A stretch of 64,000 nucleotides of DNA from Candidatus Bathyarchaeia archaeon (GCA_035283685.1 DATETJ010000011.1:95994-159993); one strand, 5' to 3'; counted from the first letter of the stretch, positions 34,554 to 43,712 are shown. The notes: a model not told the origin generated them from the letters alone. Made by a program: numbers and translations.

Positions 34554-35237
34554 ATGATTATGAAAAGACCAGACTCACTGACAAATGCGAACAGCGCTCA
34601 CAAGAACCTAAAGAGCTTACTTGACACGATAACCGAAAGAAGAAGTGTCAGAAGATTTCGACAGGATGGGATTACAGACGCAGACCTCAGAACTTTGGTC
34701 TTTGCTGCAACAAGGGCTCCTAGCGGTGGGAACATGCAGCCATGGTTCTTCACAATTGTCAAAAATCAACATCTAAAGGACAGACTTGCAAGTGTCATTC
34801 TGCAGAACGTAAACGAATTGAATCAAAGTGACCTCTTCTTCAGGAAAGCCACAAAGAGTATCCGGAAGTACTCAACTTTCTTCAAAAACGCCCCCATCGT
34901 GATCGCAGTCTTAGTTAAACTGTACGACCGAACCTATATTGATTCAATCGTAAAATTCATGAACGTGGATGCCTTCGAGGCTGTTCACCTACTGGGTTTT
35001 GCAGAGGTACAGAGTGTGGCAGCTGCCATAGAGAATCTGCTGTTGGTTGCTCACGCTATGGATTACGGAGCCTGCTGGATGAGGGTGCCTTTCTGTTCAA
35101 AAAACAATCTCGAACGAGAACTGGGAGTAGAAAAGCCATGGCATCTGCTAGCATTCATTCCGATAGGATTGCCCGACGAGAAACCGAAAGCAATAGCAAG
35201 AAAAGCCGTTGAAGAAGTCATGAAAATCATAGAGTAA
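34554..35237 (+). CDS. Nitroreductase-family flavoprotein
   Basis: A 227-residue FMN enzyme. Family motifs are ITERRSVRRFRQDG near the N-terminus, APSGGNMQPWFFTIV (FMN-phosphate and dimer contacts), AAIENLLLVAHAMDYGACWM and AFIPIGLPDEKP near the end. Members reduce nitro or quinone compounds or oxidise azoline rings and amide bonds in some natural-product pathways. Here it is the last gene before a 0.9 kb gap, in line with the radical SAM and methyltransferase genes. It is not close enough in sequence to McbC-type dehydrogenases to claim azole formation. Confidence 0.85.
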   Translation: MIMKRPDSLTNANSAHKNLKSLLDTITERRSVRRFRQDGITDADLRTLVFAATRAPSGGNMQPWFFTIVKNQHLKDRLASVILQNVNELNQSDLFFRKATKSIRKYSTFFKNAPIVIAVLVKLYDRTYIDSIVKFMNVDAFEAVHLLGFAEVQSVAAAIENLLLVAHAMDYGACWMRVPFCSKNNLERELGVEKPWHLLAFIPIGLPDEKPKAIARKAVEEVMKIIE

Positions 35238-35847
35238 CCCATCCCACACAGCCGAATCTTCTGACACGGAACTAGCGCGAGCGGTCGAATCGAAATAGGT
35301 AATCAATACTGGGATTGCCATCTTAATAGCTGAGATAGGTCCCGCTGCGGATGGACCCCCAAAGAAAGCGAGAGCGCACCTGCGAGGTTCAAGCGGCGAT
35401 AGTCATGACTGCTAGTAGCTGCCAGTTGAGGTTCTTGGAACTGGACTAGGCCCTCAACAACTCCTCTTAACTGACAGTAGCTCCCACACGTCCCTAGGCT
35501 TCGCTTGCTTCTTCCGGACAGGGCAGTCTATTCAGGCACTCTCTAGAGAACTAGCAGTCAACTGGCAGTCAACTACTCTTAACTATATCTGAACGCGGTT
35601 AACTGAAAAACAACTTCGCCCAACGTCACGACCACACAGAAAAACAGGTGCCTCCAAACCTTAGGATTCAGATTCACCCGTGTCGACTCGGAACTCCCCT
35701 AACTGCCCTCACTACTCTCAGATAACTAGCGGAACTGCTTACAGTCATCTGAAAGCACTACAAAATCTATAAATTCGAGAGTTTCGAATGGTTCGGAATA
35801 TGGGGTATGGGGAAAGTCCATTGAATCCATATACGTTCATAAGTAGA

Positions 35848-35866
35848 ACAATCTACTGTAGATTGT
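35848..35866. promoter_or_regulatory. Perfect palindrome, 9-base arms
   Basis: ACAATCTAC-T-GTAGATTGT, a 19-base perfect inverted repeat with a one-base centre, the shape of a dimeric regulator's operator. It sits about 280 bases before the second AMP-ligase gene and seven bases before another palindrome. Confidence 0.5.
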
Positions 35867-35873
35867 CCTTTAA

Positions 35874-35893
35874 TTGTTAATAGTAATTAACAA
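35874..35893. promoter_or_regulatory. Stem-loop, 8-base arms
   Basis: TTGTTAAT-AGTA-ATTAACAA, perfect arms around a four-base loop. All A/T apart from one G-C pair, so more likely a protein-binding site than a strong RNA terminator. Confidence 0.45.
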
Positions 35894-36142
35894 ATATTTC
35901 CCACGCCAACATAACAATATGTTCATGGAAAATCCAAGTTCATCATTAAAATCATGGATATCCTTTTCCGACAATTTCTCGGGTTGTCTCCCGCAAACTC
36001 CTTTTTTTGTTTGATTGAGTGTTAAAAAAAAGAATTCTTTTTAGCGCGCGCTGCACCCCATATGCTTGCAATTTTCTGGAGCACAAGGTTAATAGGAAAA
36101 AGGGAAGTGCGTAGTTATGTTGGGAATTGGTGCTAGCAAAGG

Positions 36143-37435
36143 ATGCGCCGTTACGAATCTGCCCCGCGCTTTCTCTATTATCTCTTCACGTATGGAAAAA
36201 ACACTAGATTAGAAACACCTAGACTTCTTGCGATACAGGAAAAGAAAATGAGAGCGATGGTAAGATACGCCTATGATAACGTACCTTTTTACCACAAATT
36301 GCTGAACGCCATCAATGTGAAGCCGACGGAGATCAAAACAGTCAACGACCTGAAGAGGCTTCCCATAATATCAAGAAGACAAGTGCAGGAAAACTACGCC
36401 AGTATCATATCAAGGGAATTCAACCCCGCGAAATGTGCCAAACACAAGACCTCCGGGTCAACCGGGGTTCCACTAACGGTTCTTACCGACTACAGAACTT
36501 TAGAACCGTCGTGGGCAGTTTCTCTACGCCAGTTCTTTGAAAGCGGCGGGCGATTGCTTGACAAACAGGTGCGCCTTCGGGGACCGGGAGGAAACCCTCC
36601 GCATGCCGGAGCCAGACCGTTCTCAGAACATATTGGAATTTTCAGAACAGAATGGGTTACCATAGTTGATGAAATCTCTGACGCTGTACTTTCTTTTCTA
36701 AAAGCCTACAAGCCTGACGTAATGATTGGTTACCCTGGCTTTTTTCAACTGCTTTCGGAGAAGACAAGGGGTGAGTTAAGTCCGAGAATCATTTTTTGCA
36801 TGGGCGAAACCTTGAGTAGTCGTTGCCGCGCCTTGATGGGTTCAGCTTTTGAGGCACGGACTTTTGACTCTTACGGGTGCACTGAAACAGGGGACATCGC
36901 TTGGGAATGCCCTGACGAACATGCAGGTTATCACATAAATATTGATTCTGTCATCGTTGAATTTATCAATGAAGGCGAGAGCGTCGCCCCGGGTGAAGAA
37001 GGAGAAATTGTTCTCACATATCTGTTCAATCATGCTATGCCCTTTATTCGTTACAAAATAGGTGACGTTGGAGTTCCAATCGAAGAGCAATGCTCTTGTG
37101 GAAGAACTTTGCCTCTTATGCGTTCGATAAAGGGTCGAGCTGACGATTTCATAGTTCTTCCCGACGGAAGAAAAGTGTCTCCCTTGGGTATCTTGAACAT
37201 GGAAAATTTCGCAGGGGTGTCAGAGTATAGGATAATTCAAGAGAAGCGAGACCTTATAGAAGTTTGGTTGAAAATGCCTGAACACTATTCCGATGACTCT
37301 GTGAAGAAGTGCGTTTCCGCCCTCAGAAGAAGCTTGGGAGAAGGAGTTCAAATAAAACCGCGAATTGTTGAGGAAATTCCGAGAGATAATTCAGGAAAAT
37401 TGAGGCGTGTCATCTCAAAAGTAGCAAACTGCTGA
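36143..37435 (+). CDS. CapK/PaaK-like AMP-forming ligase 2
   Basis: A 430-residue paralogue of 30667-31962. ATP loop KTSGSTGVPL near residue 97, YGCTETGDIAWEC, and QCSCGRTLPLMRSIKGRADD are all present; C-terminal KLRRVISK carries the usual mobile-domain lysine region. Start ATG 36143 has no clear ribosome site; a short frame from ATG 36118 overlaps it in another phase. The two ligases differ in their middle parts (AYARRTYLGG versus GGNPPHAGARPF), suggesting different acyl substrates. It may act with the peptide cluster or independently. Confidence 0.88.
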   Translation: MRRYESAPRFLYYLFTYGKNTRLETPRLLAIQEKKMRAMVRYAYDNVPFYHKLLNAINVKPTEIKTVNDLKRLPIISRRQVQENYASIISREFNPAKCAKHKTSGSTGVPLTVLTDYRTLEPSWAVSLRQFFESGGRLLDKQVRLRGPGGNPPHAGARPFSEHIGIFRTEWVTIVDEISDAVLSFLKAYKPDVMIGYPGFFQLLSEKTRGELSPRIIFCMGETLSSRCRALMGSAFEARTFDSYGCTETGDIAWECPDEHAGYHINIDSVIVEFINEGESVAPGEEGEIVLTYLFNHAMPFIRYKIGDVGVPIEEQCSCGRTLPLMRSIKGRADDFIVLPDGRKVSPLGILNMENFAGVSEYRIIQEKRDLIEVWLKMPEHYSDDSVKKCVSALRRSLGEGVQIKPRIVEEIPRDNSGKLRRVISKVANC

Positions 37436-37561
37436 AAAGATCAGAGTGCCCAAGCTCAAGCCACCGAATTCACAGGCCTAGCAACTCCAGCGGGAAGCTT
37501 CAACGCCAACAATTCGCTCGTTCTGTAAACGCCAGCACGTGCGCTATGCATTAGTCCGCCC

Positions 37562-38659
37562 TCAGAGAAAGTCGCCAAGTGCGGTGTACCACTGCCCGCT
37601 GCATTTGATCAATTCCTCTGAAATTTTCGAAGGATCAAATCTGACGACCAATGTGCTCCTCGGAAATAGAGCAGATGCGAAGAATCCATGCCTTTTCAAT
37701 GGCTTGTAGCAGGGACTATTCTTCACGGTCCAGCATTCAACATAGTCAACGCCGATCTTCTTGAAGTGCTCTGAAGCTTGGGAAAGCGAGAAACACATCA
37801 CGTCTTTTCGTCGAGGATGTGTCACCATCTCAACTATGAACCCCTTGTTGAAGCCATCTTGGATCCTTGTTGACAAAACGGTGTAGCCTAAGATTCTTTC
37901 TCCCGCCTCGGCTAGGAACACGTCAAAACTCAAGTGGGGTCTTTCGAAGTATTTCCAGTTCAAATATGCCTTACTTCTCATGACGCATATCCCGTAGAAA
38001 GGGGAAATTTCATTCCAGAAAACATCGATCCTATCATCAAAGGCTGATATTCTCCTCATTCTTAACCCTGTCGCTTTTACTTTCTTTCTGGCGACGGAAA
38101 GTATTTTAAATGCGGATTCGACCCCATGTGAAACTGTTTTCGCGAAAAAACTTCGGCCAAAGCGTTTTTCCACGATTTCACGGGGGTTTAGAGGGTTTAT
38201 CATAACGGTGATTTCGGAAACCTTTAGTATTCCATATCTTCGCGCGGGTGAAATTGTCATTCTCGAAGCGTCAGCGAAAGAGATGGGAATATGATGTTGA
38301 ACTGCGTCTTTCCACGACGATTCTGAGAGTGTTCTGTATATCCCCCGACGCCTGAATTCAGGGTGGGTAGCTGCGTCTGCTGCAATCGATCCTTTCAAAG
38401 TTTCCTCTCCCAGCTTCATCGCCAGCGGAATGCGTACAATGTGTCCAACTATTTCTCCGTTACATTCGGCAACCCACCTGATGTTCCTTCCAAAAGGATT
38501 GGTTTGTTGCCAACGAAAATGGCGTAACCACCTAGATGAATAGGATCTGGAAAACACAATTCCCATTAGCTTTGAGATGCCTAACTCGTCTCCCAGTTTG
38601 TATCGACGAGTAATGAGCGACTGAGTCGTGACAGTCCCCCACTCGTTATGCAGCAGCAT
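37562..38659 (-). CDS. GNAT-like acyltransferase
   Basis: A 365-residue protein, longer than a single GNAT domain. The N-terminal half shows the acetyl-CoA site pattern IAADAATHPEFRRRGIYRTL, with the R-R-x-G-x-Y/L loop. The C-terminal half (LSFDVFLAEAGERILGYTVL, FIVEMVTHPRRKDV) looks like a second, degenerate GNAT fold, as in Eis-like or FemX-like double-domain enzymes. Convergent with the second AMP ligase. Acyl donor and acceptor unknown. Two GCGCGC elements (38674, 38696) lie just upstream of the start. Confidence 0.78.
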   Translation of the reverse strand: MLLHNEWGTVTTQSLITRRYKLGDELGISKLMGIVFSRSYSSRWLRHFRWQQTNPFGRNIRWVAECNGEIVGHIVRIPLAMKLGEETLKGSIAADAATHPEFRRRGIYRTLSESSWKDAVQHHIPISFADASRMTISPARRYGILKVSEITVMINPLNPREIVEKRFGRSFFAKTVSHGVESAFKILSVARKKVKATGLRMRRISAFDDRIDVFWNEISPFYGICVMRSKAYLNWKYFERPHLSFDVFLAEAGERILGYTVLSTRIQDGFNKGFIVEMVTHPRRKDVMCFSLSQASEHFKKIGVDYVECWTVKNSPCYKPLKRHGFFASALFPRSTLVVRFDPSKISEELIKCSGQWYTALGDFL

Positions 38660-39191
38660 AACACATAGGCTTTGCGCGCACAGTTGGAAGTGCTAGCGCG
38701 CGCTGTGTGTCCGCATGTGTATGCGGTGTGGTCTCTGCAGAATTATCTGCGATTTTTCCACTATGCGTTGAGAAGACACAACACATGGCACAGATCACCT
38801 GCTTCTGAACAGAAACCGGTTCGGTATTATTACTGTTTCTAAGTGGAAGTTAATAACATCTGAAACAGAAACCAGCCTCACACGTATAACAGTGACGAAG
38901 CCCTAACACAAGACAACGGGCAGACAGAACCTAAAACACCATACAGAAACCCGAACAGGTCCGAAAGCACAATGCTCAAACTTGTTGATGTCACCAGGAA
39001 CAGTCTGACGACGACATCCACACAGCTTCAGCCTCAAAACGCACTTCAACACCGGTAGAAGAAGGTACAAGGGGCTTACCTCTTTCTTCTTTTGAAATTT
39101 CTCTTTCCGCAGAGCCAGCAACATGCCCGTGAATGTTGTTCTAGCGTGCATCACCGCATTCAGGCACGCGATCCACATTAGACCATTTGAC
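38660..39191. repeat. Non-coding region sharing blocks with 17531-17960
   Basis: No gene that I trust. Blocks at 38821-38874, 38935-38958 and 38984-39030 with tail match three blocks in 17428-18047, in a different order. The first block has TATTATTA/TTAATAAC-type inverted arms around a conserved CTAAG loop, with changes mostly outside the arms. This second copy supports a repeated element rather than chance. Confidence 0.6.
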
Positions 39192-39779
39192 CTATTTTGG
39201 CCGTTTTTCCGCGTTTGTTAATCTCTTAAGGTCTTCTACACCTTCAGCATATCCTGAGGCAATAAGGTGGTCTCCTGCCTCTATAGCCGTATCAGGTTTT
39301 GGTCGAATCCACTTGTCTCCACGCTTTATGCACAGAACCCACATGCCCGTTTCTTCATGGATCTGTGCTTCTTTAAGCGTCTTCCCAGCCAATGGAGATT
39401 TCTTCGACACCTGTGCATGGACAACCGTTTCTTCAGCTTCCTTGATAGCGAGTTTCAGCACAGGGTGAGGATCAAGTCCTCTAAGCACAACACCCGCGAT
39501 CTGCATAGCTGCATCAGCTATCTTTTCAGTGACCACGCCCAACCGGATAAGCCCTAAGTAGTCTTTTGACTCCTCTGGACTGATGCATCGCGTCAATACC
39601 AGGAGTTCGAACTTAGTGTGCAGATCGTCTATGTATTCTTCAAGTGTGGCAACTTCCTGAGCCAGCTCTTTACTATTGAGAAATATGGAAGAGTAAGCAA
39701 GATCCATCATGAGCTCTGAGGTGTCCTTAAGTTCAACAAGCATGTCAACCACGTCTTTGAATGATTTGTCAATGCTCAT
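39192..39779 (-). CDS. PhoU-like plus TrkA_C regulatory protein 1
   Basis: A 195-residue soluble protein. The N-terminal 105 residues are PhoU-like helices (VDMLVELKDTSELMMDLAYS, VTEKIADAAMQIAG). The C-terminal part is an RCK_C/TrkA_C domain (SPLAGKTLKEAQIHEETG, DTAIEAGDHLIASGYAEG) that binds ligands such as nucleotides in potassium-transport regulators. It follows the paralogue 39784-40392 by four bases. The pair stands divergent to an MgtE-type transporter, a common archaeal arrangement, so both probably gate that transporter. Confidence 0.88.
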   Translation of the reverse strand: MSIDKSFKDVVDMLVELKDTSELMMDLAYSSIFLNSKELAQEVATLEEYIDDLHTKFELLVLTRCISPEESKDYLGLIRLGVVTEKIADAAMQIAGVVLRGLDPHPVLKLAIKEAEETVVHAQVSKKSPLAGKTLKEAQIHEETGMWVLCIKRGDKWIRPKPDTAIEAGDHLIASGYAEGVEDLKRLTNAEKRPK

Positions 39780-39783
39780 GTTT

Positions 39784-40392
39784 CTAGCTCCGTGCAGCCT
39801 GCAATGTTCTACCCGCTAGTCTTTCGAACTCTTCGACGCCCATTGGAGCACCTCTAGCTATGACAACGTCTCCTTCAAGGATTAGCTCGTCTTTTTCAGG
39901 ATTAATTATGAAGTCTTTGTTGCGGCGTATAGCGATTATGTCTACTCCCATCTTTGGCGCTAATTCCAAGTCTTTCAGTGTCTTGTTTGCCCAAACAGAG
40001 CCCTTTTCAATCTCAACCCGCGTCAGACGTTCTTCAACCTGCTCAAAGGCCGCGCGCACTATTGGATGTATGCCGATTTCTCGCAAGACTATGCCCGCTA
40101 TGTCGCCTGCAGCATCTGAAATCTTGTCTGCAGCCGAGGCCACCATCGATACCGCGACAAGCGATTCCGCATCTCTTGGATCCCTAGCTGCGACCATAGC
40201 GCTCATGTCAAGAAGGTAAGCAAGATTGTCAACTCGCCTCTCCATTTCGATGACTTCCTCAGCCAGCGGACGGCTATTAAAAAGAGCCGCAGAATATGCC
40301 AAGTCAATCATCAGTTCGGAGAGATCCTTCATCTCAGTGATCAAATCTCTGACCGATATAGGTTTGTACTTGATCTTGTCCAATCGAGCCAT
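39784..40392 (-). CDS. PhoU-like plus TrkA_C regulatory protein 2
   Basis: A 202-residue paralogue with the same layout: PhoU-like helices (LITEMKDLSELMIDLAYSAA, ASAADKISDAAGDIAGIVLR) then TrkA_C (SVWANKTLKDLELAPKMGVD, ELILEGDVVIARGAP). It is first in the two-gene operon and reads away from the MgtE-like gene at 40591. The two subunits may form a hetero-oligomeric cytoplasmic ring on the channel; this is inference from their tandem occurrence. Confidence 0.88.
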   Translation of the reverse strand: MARLDKIKYKPISVRDLITEMKDLSELMIDLAYSAALFNSRPLAEEVIEMERRVDNLAYLLDMSAMVAARDPRDAESLVAVSMVASAADKISDAAGDIAGIVLREIGIHPIVRAAFEQVEERLTRVEIEKGSVWANKTLKDLELAPKMGVDIIAIRRNKDFIINPEKDELILEGDVVIARGAPMGVEEFERLAGRTLQAARS

Positions 40393-40590
40393 TTCTGTCT
40401 AAAACTCCCACTGGAACAGTTTGCTTCCCGTGGCAACACTACAATAGATTTCCTACGACAGATAATCTTTGTCCCAATTGCGACTGGACCACACGGGGCG
40501 CATGGAAACACCTTTATAAACGAAACGCAAAAAGGGATGACTCAATCGTCTAGCAAAAAAGGGTGAAAGAACTGCTGCAGGGAATGCAAA

Positions 40591-41985
40591 ATGACTCGAC
40601 TTCAGAAGAGACGGAGCAATCTGAAACTCTCCAAGATACTCCCCCGCGGCAACCCTCGAACACCCTCATACAAACTGAAAACTAGTCAGCTAGAAGAGCA
40701 GGAAAAACCAACGACTCAAATCTCCATTACTGCCATATTTTTGAAAATCCGTCGCCGGCTTTTCAAAGGACCCTCAAGAGTTATAGTTTCGGAGTCCAAG
40801 CACAAACTTGCCAAGACTTTAAGGGAGTCATTGAGCGCATTTGCCTTCAACATGGTCGGAATCGTGGCTGGAACAATCATAGCCTCGCATGTGGGCTTGT
40901 TCAAACTTGCCCCGTGGGCTATCTTGGTTTATCCGTCGATCGTGAGCGCTAGGGGAGTCATAGGCGGCCTGTTTTGCGGTCGACTGAGCACAGCATTGCA
41001 CCTAGGTACTGTGAAGCCACGAGTTCGTGGAAATACCAAGAGTTTCCACTTGCTATTTCGTGCTGTGGTGATGATGACACTGGAAGCCAGCGTGGGAATG
41101 AGTCTGGTTGCAATGTTGTTTGGAAGCACGTTTCTAGCATTACCAACATCTTATTTCTCAAGTATCTTGGCTGTCACTGTCGCAACAATGGCGTTGGCAT
41201 TATTGGTTGTCTCGCCACTGACTGTACTAGTTTCCGTTATCTCATTCAAACATGGACTGGACCCTGACATAGTTCTGTATCCTGTGGAGTCCACGGTGTC
41301 CGACCTGATGATCACGCTGATTTACATTGTGGTGGTTAATGCTTTTGTTCTATTCGGCCTGACTGGGCAATTGCTCGTCGTTCTTGTGGGTTTAATCTTG
41401 GCGTCTGTTTCCGCATATTTGTTGGCGAGGAACATGCGAGAACCTGAATTCGTAAAGACAGTGAAGGAGTCGCTTCTGACTCTGTTCTTTGTTGTTTTCA
41501 TAGTCAATGTGACTGGCTCCGCTCTTGGCAGAATTGCAGAGATTGTCGGCGAGAGGCGAGAAGTCTACACTGTTTATCCTGCCATGATCGACACTATGGG
41601 CGATGTTGGTGCCGTTGTTGGCTCGACCGCGACAACAAAACTTGCTTTGGGCACGCTTCAATCATCGCTTTGGTCTATAAGGAACCACTCGATCGAAATC
41701 CTCGGGGCTTGGGTGGCGTCTTCCATTATGTTTTGTATTTATTCAGTTTCATCCCTGACCATACAAGGGCTGTTGAGCCCGTCTAATCTGATTAGGTTCA
41801 CGGCGCTGTTGCTTACGACGAACGTGGCGGCAGGAGCCATTATCGCTGTCGTTTCATACATTGTTGCTGTGCTAACATATCAGAGGGGTTTGGACCCAGA
41901 TAATTTTGTGATTCCCATTGAGAGTTCTCTCGCAGACAGCATAACAACGTTGTCTCTTCTTGCCGCACTAGGTTTGTTTGGCTAA
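40591..41985 (+). CDS. MgtE/SLC41-type divalent cation transporter
   Basis: A 464-residue membrane protein. Residues 1-75 are basic and hydrophilic, not a CBS domain. Two homologous membrane halves follow, each ending in the same motif: HGLDPDIVLYPVESTVSDLM in the first, RGLDPDNFVIPIESSLADSI in the second. That internal repeat, with acidic residues lining the pore, is typical of the SLC41/MgtE membrane domain for Mg2+ or related ions. It lacks the cytoplasmic N and CBS domains of bacterial MgtE; the divergent PhoU/TrkA_C pair likely replaces them as the regulator. Confidence 0.9.
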   Translation: MTRLQKRRSNLKLSKILPRGNPRTPSYKLKTSQLEEQEKPTTQISITAIFLKIRRRLFKGPSRVIVSESKHKLAKTLRESLSAFAFNMVGIVAGTIIASHVGLFKLAPWAILVYPSIVSARGVIGGLFCGRLSTALHLGTVKPRVRGNTKSFHLLFRAVVMMTLEASVGMSLVAMLFGSTFLALPTSYFSSILAVTVATMALALLVVSPLTVLVSVISFKHGLDPDIVLYPVESTVSDLMITLIYIVVVNAFVLFGLTGQLLVVLVGLILASVSAYLLARNMREPEFVKTVKESLLTLFFVVFIVNVTGSALGRIAEIVGERREVYTVYPAMIDTMGDVGAVVGSTATTKLALGTLQSSLWSIRNHSIEILGAWVASSIMFCIYSVSSLTIQGLLSPSNLIRFTALLLTTNVAAGAIIAVVSYIVAVLTYQRGLDPDNFVIPIESSLADSITTLSLLAALGLFG

Positions 41986-42089
41986 GAGTACTCAAGCGCT
42001 TGCATATGCATTCGAGCGTAGACTTCAGCTTTAAGTCTTCTGGCCGTGTGTGATATGTTGTAGTTGCATCAAAATGGAGGTGACAGTTT

Positions 42090-42257
42090 ATGGATAAAAT
42101 GCTGATCGCGACGTGTCCGGGTTGCGGATGGCAATTGAAGACTCCGAAAGGCGAAAATGACGTGGTAAAGCACGTTATGCTGCATGCTCAGGACTACCAT
42201 CCGGAAATGAAGAACGCAAAAAGAGAGGACATCGTGAAGATGATCAAGAAGGAGTAG
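42090..42257 (+). CDS. DUF1059 small protein
   Basis: A 55-residue protein from ATG 42090, with GGAGGTG at 42076-42082. It has one Cys pair (TCPGCGWQLKTPKGE) and the family's conserved His tail (VVKHVMLHAQDYHPEM), a potential C2H2 metal site. DUF1059 proteins are of unknown function and widespread in archaea. It is missed by longer-frame cut-offs. Confidence 0.75.
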   Translation: MDKMLIATCPGCGWQLKTPKGENDVVKHVMLHAQDYHPEMKNAKREDIVKMIKKE

Positions 42258-42531
42258 CTTGCACCTTTTCGCATACAAGAGAAGCAGTCAACGTCTCTTG
42301 GTGCCCCAGAGGTTGGGCTCTATTTTCACTTTTTCGTCATTGAGAATTATTCACTCAGGAAGAAGGGCATGCGTTTGATTTTTTTGGCTTTTTTCCTTAC
42401 AATCCATTGCAGCCGCCTCATAACCAGCGAGCGTATTCGGGAATTGTTCCCTTGCGGAGTCTATGATGTACTGTCTTGGTTTATTCTTGATACAAAAAGG
42501 GGGGAGAGGTGTAGGATGTCTGCTCTTGCTG

Positions 42532-43479
42532 CTATTGTACGGCGTAGTTGAAGTACATTGCCCAGTTGCGACTCGTGAATCTTACTCCGTTGCCCCATGC
42601 AGTCTCACACACGAGCCTACACGGAACCGTAACAGAGAAGAACTTCGTCCAACCGTCGAATGGATTTGGATCAGCCCAGCCATCTCTTAACACTGTATTG
42701 CCAAAGGAGTCGACGCCTCTCATCCAAGTACGCACGGAGATGAATAATACGTCTCCACAGTTTACTCCCATGCCAGTCAGTGAGAAGGTGTAGGTGTCGG
42801 TTGTCACTCCACCTAGTCCTGTGTGTCTGTCAGGCCACGTCCACCACGGTGGTGGAAACGGAGGTGCACTGAAGCCCACAAAGGCAAAGGTGTCGAGTAG
42901 TTGCCAGCTCCCTGTGGTTTGAATGGTGATGACGAGATTGTCTCCCACGATGGCTACTGAAACTGATCCGGCATTTTCTGCGTCAGGGTACGTGTAGAGT
43001 GGCATTGTGGCTAGTAGACCTTCTGCGAAGGCTTGATCACCTGCTGGTCCGCAGACCACAGCGTGCGCCGCTATGACGAGTACGGTTCCAGGCGTCCAGC
43101 TTCCAAGGCTGATGGTGTAAGTGAACATTGACACTGGAGGGTCGTGAATCGTGCTGAATGGAAATTGGCCTGGAATCGGGCTTCCCTGCTTGGTCCTCGG
43201 AATATCGGAGAGTGAATCGCCAACGGCGAGGTGGGTTGAAGTCATCATCCAGCTACCGGTGGTCACGTATCTGACAAAGAGATTAATACCGTCGTTCCAA
43301 ACTAGAACGTCGCCAGCGTCAATTGTCTGGTTTGCGATCAAGTCTGTAATAAACGGGTTTGCGGCAGTGTGGGCGTTTGCTCTTGGGCTCAACGCGATCG
43401 GAAGCATGCCTACTATGAACATCAATGTGATTAGCGCTGCAACAATTTTTGGTTTCATTTTTTTCATCCTCTTACTCAA
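42532..43479 (-). CDS. Secreted protein with internal duplication
   Basis: A 315-residue exported protein. Residues 1-36 form a signal peptide (basic MSKRMKKMKPK, hydrophobic core, cut near ANA-HTA). The mature part contains two similar halves, each with a TTGSW motif (RYVTTGSWMM, TIQTTGSWQLL) and a strand TYTISLGSW or TYTFSLTGMG, suggesting two beta-sandwich domains. Few Cys. It has no C-terminal sorting tail or membrane helix, so it is probably released or held by other contacts. Family unknown. Confidence 0.7.
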   Translation of the reverse strand: MSKRMKKMKPKIVAALITLMFIVGMLPIALSPRANAHTAANPFITDLIANQTIDAGDVLVWNDGINLFVRYVTTGSWMMTSTHLAVGDSLSDIPRTKQGSPIPGQFPFSTIHDPPVSMFTYTISLGSWTPGTVLVIAAHAVVCGPAGDQAFAEGLLATMPLYTYPDAENAGSVSVAIVGDNLVITIQTTGSWQLLDTFAFVGFSAPPFPPPWWTWPDRHTGLGGVTTDTYTFSLTGMGVNCGDVLFISVRTWMRGVDSFGNTVLRDGWADPNPFDGWTKFFSVTVPCRLVCETAWGNGVRFTSRNWAMYFNYAVQ

Positions 43480-43696
43480 TCTTTCTCGATTTTTTTAATG
43501 TAATTTTCACTGACCTAATGATACACTCATGCATAAAAGCAACTATGGGATTTTTTTCTAGAGCCTATCCACATTTGTTCTATAGCTAAAGCGTAGAAGA
43601 AGCCATCTCCACGAAGAATGAAGACCTGAAGTCAAGAAGTGAACCATCACATTAGTGTGCATAATCTAGTCAGGGAAAGCGGGCCCGGAGGGATTA

Positions 43697-43712
43697 GAAC
43701 CCAAACGGGTTC
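43697..43712. repeat. Hairpin GAACCC-AAAC-GGGTTC
   Basis: Perfect six-base arms around AAAC. On the minus strand the same place reads GGGTTCTAATCCCTCC followed by GGGCCCGC, like the T-loop and acceptor 3' side of a tRNA, but no matching 5' half exists. I list it as a hairpin; a tRNA-end remnant is possible. Confidence 0.35.

Larger units (their letters stand above)
35238..36142. other. 0.9 kb gap with palindromes, no gene seen
   Basis: No frame with a start, ribosome site and coding character. The first 500 bases are moderately GC-rich with loosely repeated AACTGNCAG / AGTCAACT words. The last 350 bases are AT-rich and hold two strong palindromes (35848-35866, 35874-35893), a poly-T and poly-A stretch and GCGCGCGC at 36044-36051. 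The AT-rich part probably contains the control region of the downstream ligase gene. An unrecognised structured RNA cannot be excluded. Confidence 0.5.

Noticed and set aside
35352-35450. Short frame MDPQRKRERTCEV in the 0.9 kb gap, considered as a second peptide precursor
   Set aside because: No good ribosome site, no similarity to the 32073 peptide and no coding character.
36118-36213. Short upstream frame MLGIGASKGCAVTN before the second AMP ligase
   Set aside because: It overlaps the ligase gene in another phase and has only a weak ribosome site; chance is likelier.
38903-39178. Minus-strand frame of 91 residues
   Set aside because: Same argument: its counterpart in 17428-18047 carries a different frame, and no ribosome site is seen.
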